Source of the DNA: Leucobacter sp.
GTDB taxonomy: Bacteria; Actinomycetota; Actinomycetes; Actinomycetales; Microbacteriaceae
NCBI GenBank assembly: GCA_031178565.1
Contig: JAPSIU010000028.1
Location: 1-16,505, forward strand
Direction of reading: 5' to 3'
DNA length: 16,505 nucleotides
The notes beneath the pieces were generated by a model. It was not told the DNA's origin and did not search any database. It was given only the letters and a program-made list of their open reading frames with translations. Of the stretch, positions 14,221 to 16,505 are shown piece by piece. The translations under genes and the position numbers were made by a program. Numbering within the stretch: the stretch's first letter is position 1; the number at the start of each line of letters is the position of its first letter.

Positions 14221-14223
14221 CCC

Positions 14224-15561
14224 TCAGTCCAGCAGCAGCGCGGGCTCCTCGAGCACGGAGGCCACGTCCGCCACGAAGCGCGACACGACGTCCCCGTCGA
14301 CCACACGATGGTCGAAGGATCCGCCGACGGTCGTCACCATGCGCGGACGTACCTCGCCGTCGACCACCCACGGCTTCTCCCGGATCGTGCCCATCGCCAT
14401 GATCGCGCACTCGCCGGGGTTCAGGATCGGCGTGCCGAAGTCCATCCCGAACACGCCGATGTTCGTGATGGTGATCGTGCCCTTCGCCATCTCGGCGGGC
14501 TGCGTGCGGCCGTCGCGGGCGGTGATCGTCAGCTGCTCGATCGCCGTGGCGAGCTCGAGCAGACTCAGCTCCTGCGCCTCCTTGATGTTCGGCACGATGA
14601 GCCCGCGCGGCGTCGCGGCCGCGATGCCGAGGTTCACGAAGTTGTGACGGATGATCTCGGTGTCGTTGAAGGTCGAGTTCACCTGCGGGTTTCGACGGAT
14701 GGCCCACAGCATGGCCTTCGCGAAGATGAGCAGCGGCGACACCTTGACGCCGGCGAAGTCGGTCGAATTCTTCAGCCGGCGCACGAACTCCATGGTCCGA
14801 GTCGCGTCGACGTCGGTGAACACACTCACGTGGGGCGCCTCGAAGGCGCTCTCGACCATCGCCTTCGCGATCTGCTTGCGCATGCCCTTGAGCGGGATCC
14901 GCTCCTCCCGCTCCGACGACGCCTCCGGTGCCGCGATGTTGCGGAAGAGACTCGCCTGCGACGCCTGGCGCACCACGTCGTCGCGCAGGATCTCGCCCGC
15001 GATCCCGGTGCCCGCCATCTGGGTGAGATCGACGCCGAGGTCTTTCGCGAGCTTCCGGATCGGCGGCTTCGCGATGACCGGCGAGGCCTCCGTCACGGGG
15101 ATCGGCGATCCGGTCAGGAGCGGCTCCCCTCCGCGCCGACGCCGCGAGCGCACGGAGCCGGCCGTGCCGTAGCCCACGAGCACCGAGCCGCCGGCGTCCT
15201 CCCGGGGCTCGTCCGCCTCCCGATCGACGGTCGATGCGGCGTCGGCGACCGCGTCGCGAGTCTCGGCGGATTCCCGCTCGGGCGCGACGGGAGCGGCGGA
15301 GTCCCCGTCCGGAGCGCCGCCAGCGACGGAGACGCGCAGGATCGGATCTCCGACGGGAACGGTCTGCCCGACCTCCGCGAGGACCTCGGTCACGACACCG
15401 GCGAACGGGGACGGGAGCTCCACGAGGGACTTCGCGGTCTCGATCTCGCAGATCACCTGGTTGAGTTCGACCGCGTCGCCGGGCGCCACGTGCCAGGCGA
15501 CGATCTCGGCTTCGGTCAGCCCCTCGCCGACGTCGGGAAGGGGGAACGTCATTTCGCTCAT
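14224..15561 (-). CDS. Dihydrolipoamide acyltransferase, E2 of a 2-oxoacid dehydrogenase complex
   Basis: A 445-residue E2 with one lipoyl domain (about 4-78) whose ETAKS motif carries the lipoylated Lys44. A long charged linker (about 80-158) contains the basic run RSRRRRGGE. The peripheral subunit-binding domain (about 162-198) reads RKLAKDLGVDLTQMAGTGIAGEI in two conserved blocks. The acyltransferase core (about 222-445) ends in FDHRVVDGD, with His418 and Asp422 catalytic. It moves the acyl group from E1 via lipoamide to CoA. A single lipoyl domain and an adjacent E1-beta of branched-chain type favour a branched-chain 2-oxoacid (BkdC-like) complex over pyruvate dehydrogenase, since actinobacteria usually have a homodimeric AceE for the latter. 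AGGAG lies 6 bases before the ATG. The gene begins 23 bases after the E1-beta stop. Confidence 0.93.
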   Translation of the reverse strand: MSEMTFPLPDVGEGLTEAEIVAWHVAPGDAVELNQVICEIETAKSLVELPSPFAGVVTEVLAEVGQTVPVGDPILRVSVAGGAPDGDSAAPVAPERESAETRDAVADAASTVDREADEPREDAGGSVLVGYGTAGSVRSRRRRGGEPLLTGSPIPVTEASPVIAKPPIRKLAKDLGVDLTQMAGTGIAGEILRDDVVRQASQASLFRNIAAPEASSEREERIPLKGMRKQIAKAMVESAFEAPHVSVFTDVDATRTMEFVRRLKNSTDFAGVKVSPLLIFAKAMLWAIRRNPQVNSTFNDTEIIRHNFVNLGIAAATPRGLIVPNIKEAQELSLLELATAIEQLTITARDGRTQPAEMAKGTITITNIGVFGMDFGTPILNPGECAIMAMGTIREKPWVVDGEVRPRMVTTVGGSFDHRVVDGDVVSRFVADVASVLEEPALLLD

Positions 15562-15584
15562 GGCGACTCCTAGGGAGGGAAGGC

Positions 15585-16505
15585 TTAGTAGTGCATTGTA
15601 CGGTCGACCGCCTCGAGCACGCGGTCCGCGTCGGGCAGGTAGAGGCCCTCGAGGCGCGCGGGCGGGAAGGGAACGTCGTAGCCCGAGACTCGCAGCACGG
15701 GTGCCTGCAGGGAGTAGAACGCGTGCTCGGCGACGTGCGCGGCGATCTCGCTGCCGAGGCTCACCCCGCCCTGCGCCTCCTGCGCCACGACGAGCCGCCC
15801 CGTCTTCCTGACCGAGTCGAGCAGCGGGCCGTAGTCGATGGGCGAGAGGCTGCGGAGGTCGACGACCTCGAGGCTCGTGCCCTCGTTCTGCGCGAGCTCG
15901 GCGGCCTGCAGCAGGGTCGTCACCATGGCTCCGTGCCCGACGACGGTGACGTCGGATCCCGGACGGGCGATCCGCGTGCGGTGCAGCTCCGCCGACGGGG
16001 CCGCGGGATCCACCTCGCCCTTCTGCCAGTACTTCGCCTTCGGCTCGAAGAACAGCACGGGATCGGGCGACTGGATCGCCTGCTGGATCATCCAGTAGGC
16101 GTCGTGCGGCGTGGAGGGGGCCACCACGCGCAGCCCGGGAGTGTGCGCGAAGTAGGCCTCGGGGCTCTCCTGGTGGTGCTCGACGGCGCCGATGTGCCCG
16201 CCGTAGGGCACGCGGATCACGACCGGCATCGAGATCTTCCCGTCGTGCCGGTTGGTGATCTTCGCGAGCTGCGTCACGATCTGGTTGAAGCCGGGGAAGA
16301 TGAAGCCCTCGAACTGGATCTCGCAGACGGGTCGATAGCCGCGCATGGCGAGTCCGATCGCGCTGCCGATGATGCCGGCCTCGGCGAGCGGGGTGTCGAG
16401 GACCCGAGCGGATCCGAAGTCGGCCTGAAGCCGGTCGGTCACGCGGAAGACCCCCCCGAGCGGGCCGATGTCCTCCCCCATGAGCAGCACGCGCTCGGGG
16501 GGGTC
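15585..16505 (-). CDS. 2-oxoacid dehydrogenase E1 component, beta subunit (N-terminus cut by the window)
   Basis: 306 codons are visible and the frame runs open to the right edge. The family is about 325 residues long, so roughly 20 N-terminal residues are missing. The first visible residues, DPPERVLLMGEDIGPLGGVFRVTD, span the conserved start of the thiamine-diphosphate-binding half: MGED holds the catalytic Glu. EIQFEGFIFPGFNQI, PYGGHIGAVEHHQESPEAYF, AYWMIQQAI and DPVLFFEPK are typical of branched-chain E1-beta. The C-terminal half (from about TVVGHGAMV) is the transketolase C-terminal domain, with DLRSLSPIDY. With E1-alpha, presumably encoded just upstream outside the window, it decarboxylates a 2-oxoacid and acylates the lipoyl group of the E2 encoded next. 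An internal GTG at 16490 should not be taken as the start. Confidence 0.93.
   Translation of the reverse strand, partial: DPPERVLLMGEDIGPLGGVFRVTDRLQADFGSARVLDTPLAEAGIIGSAIGLAMRGYRPVCEIQFEGFIFPGFNQIVTQLAKITNRHDGKISMPVVIRVPYGGHIGAVEHHQESPEAYFAHTPGLRVVAPSTPHDAYWMIQQAIQSPDPVLFFEPKAKYWQKGEVDPAAPSAELHRTRIARPGSDVTVVGHGAMVTTLLQAAELAQNEGTSLEVVDLRSLSPIDYGPLLDSVRKTGRLVVAQEAQGGVSLGSEIAAHVAEHAFYSLQAPVLRVSGYDVPFPPARLEGLYLPDADRVLEAVDRTMHY

Overview
The window is GC-rich, with G or C at most third codon positions. It reads as a chromosomal segment of a Gram-positive actinobacterium. Gene content, a lipobox substrate-binding protein and a partly leaderless gene arrangement suggest Microbacteriaceae, but that assignment is an inference. 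There are no tRNA or rRNA genes, insertion sequences or CRISPR arrays. Coding density is high and no gene-free stretch exceeds about 205 bases.

Region A (1 to about 11,600) looks like one catabolic and uptake island read in two directions from the 195-base gap at 8512-8706. Leftward (minus strand), in transcription order, are a tartrate/D-malate type beta-decarboxylating dehydrogenase, a fused double ATPase of a dipeptide-type ABC importer, a fused double permease, a type II haloacid-dehalogenase-like hydrolase with a TTG start, a lipoprotein solute-binding protein and a PuuB-like FAD amine oxidoreductase. A further gene probably follows off the left edge. Rightward are a class III aminotransferase and a succinate-semialdehyde-type aldehyde dehydrogenase, overlapping by 4 bases. 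Together they suggest import of an amine-bearing compound, oxidative or transaminative removal of nitrogen, oxidation of the resulting aldehyde to an acid and feeding of a hydroxy-acid into central metabolism. The substrate cannot be read from the sequence.

Two copies of a TGT-CA-ACAATC motif, one a perfect GATTGT-CA-ACAATC inverted repeat over a -35 box, lie in front of the ATPase and dehydrogenase genes. They resemble operators of GntR/FCD repressors. A GntR/FCD gene (11677-12393, minus) sits convergent with the aldehyde dehydrogenase gene beyond a strong hairpin terminator and is the obvious candidate regulator.

Region B (about 12,475-14,200) is a small regulated efflux unit: an MFS transporter followed by an ArsR-type repressor. 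It is preceded by a perfect 42-bp palindrome that carries symmetrical -35/-10 boxes and ends in an ATG on each strand. The MFS gene seems to be leaderless, with its whole promoter inside the operator. The ArsR protein lacks the classic ELCVCD metal motif but keeps a three-histidine alpha-5 pattern.

Region C (14,224 to the right edge, minus strand) holds the E2 gene and the 3'-most 306 codons of the E1-beta gene of a branched-chain-type 2-oxoacid dehydrogenase complex. E1-alpha would be expected just outside the window.
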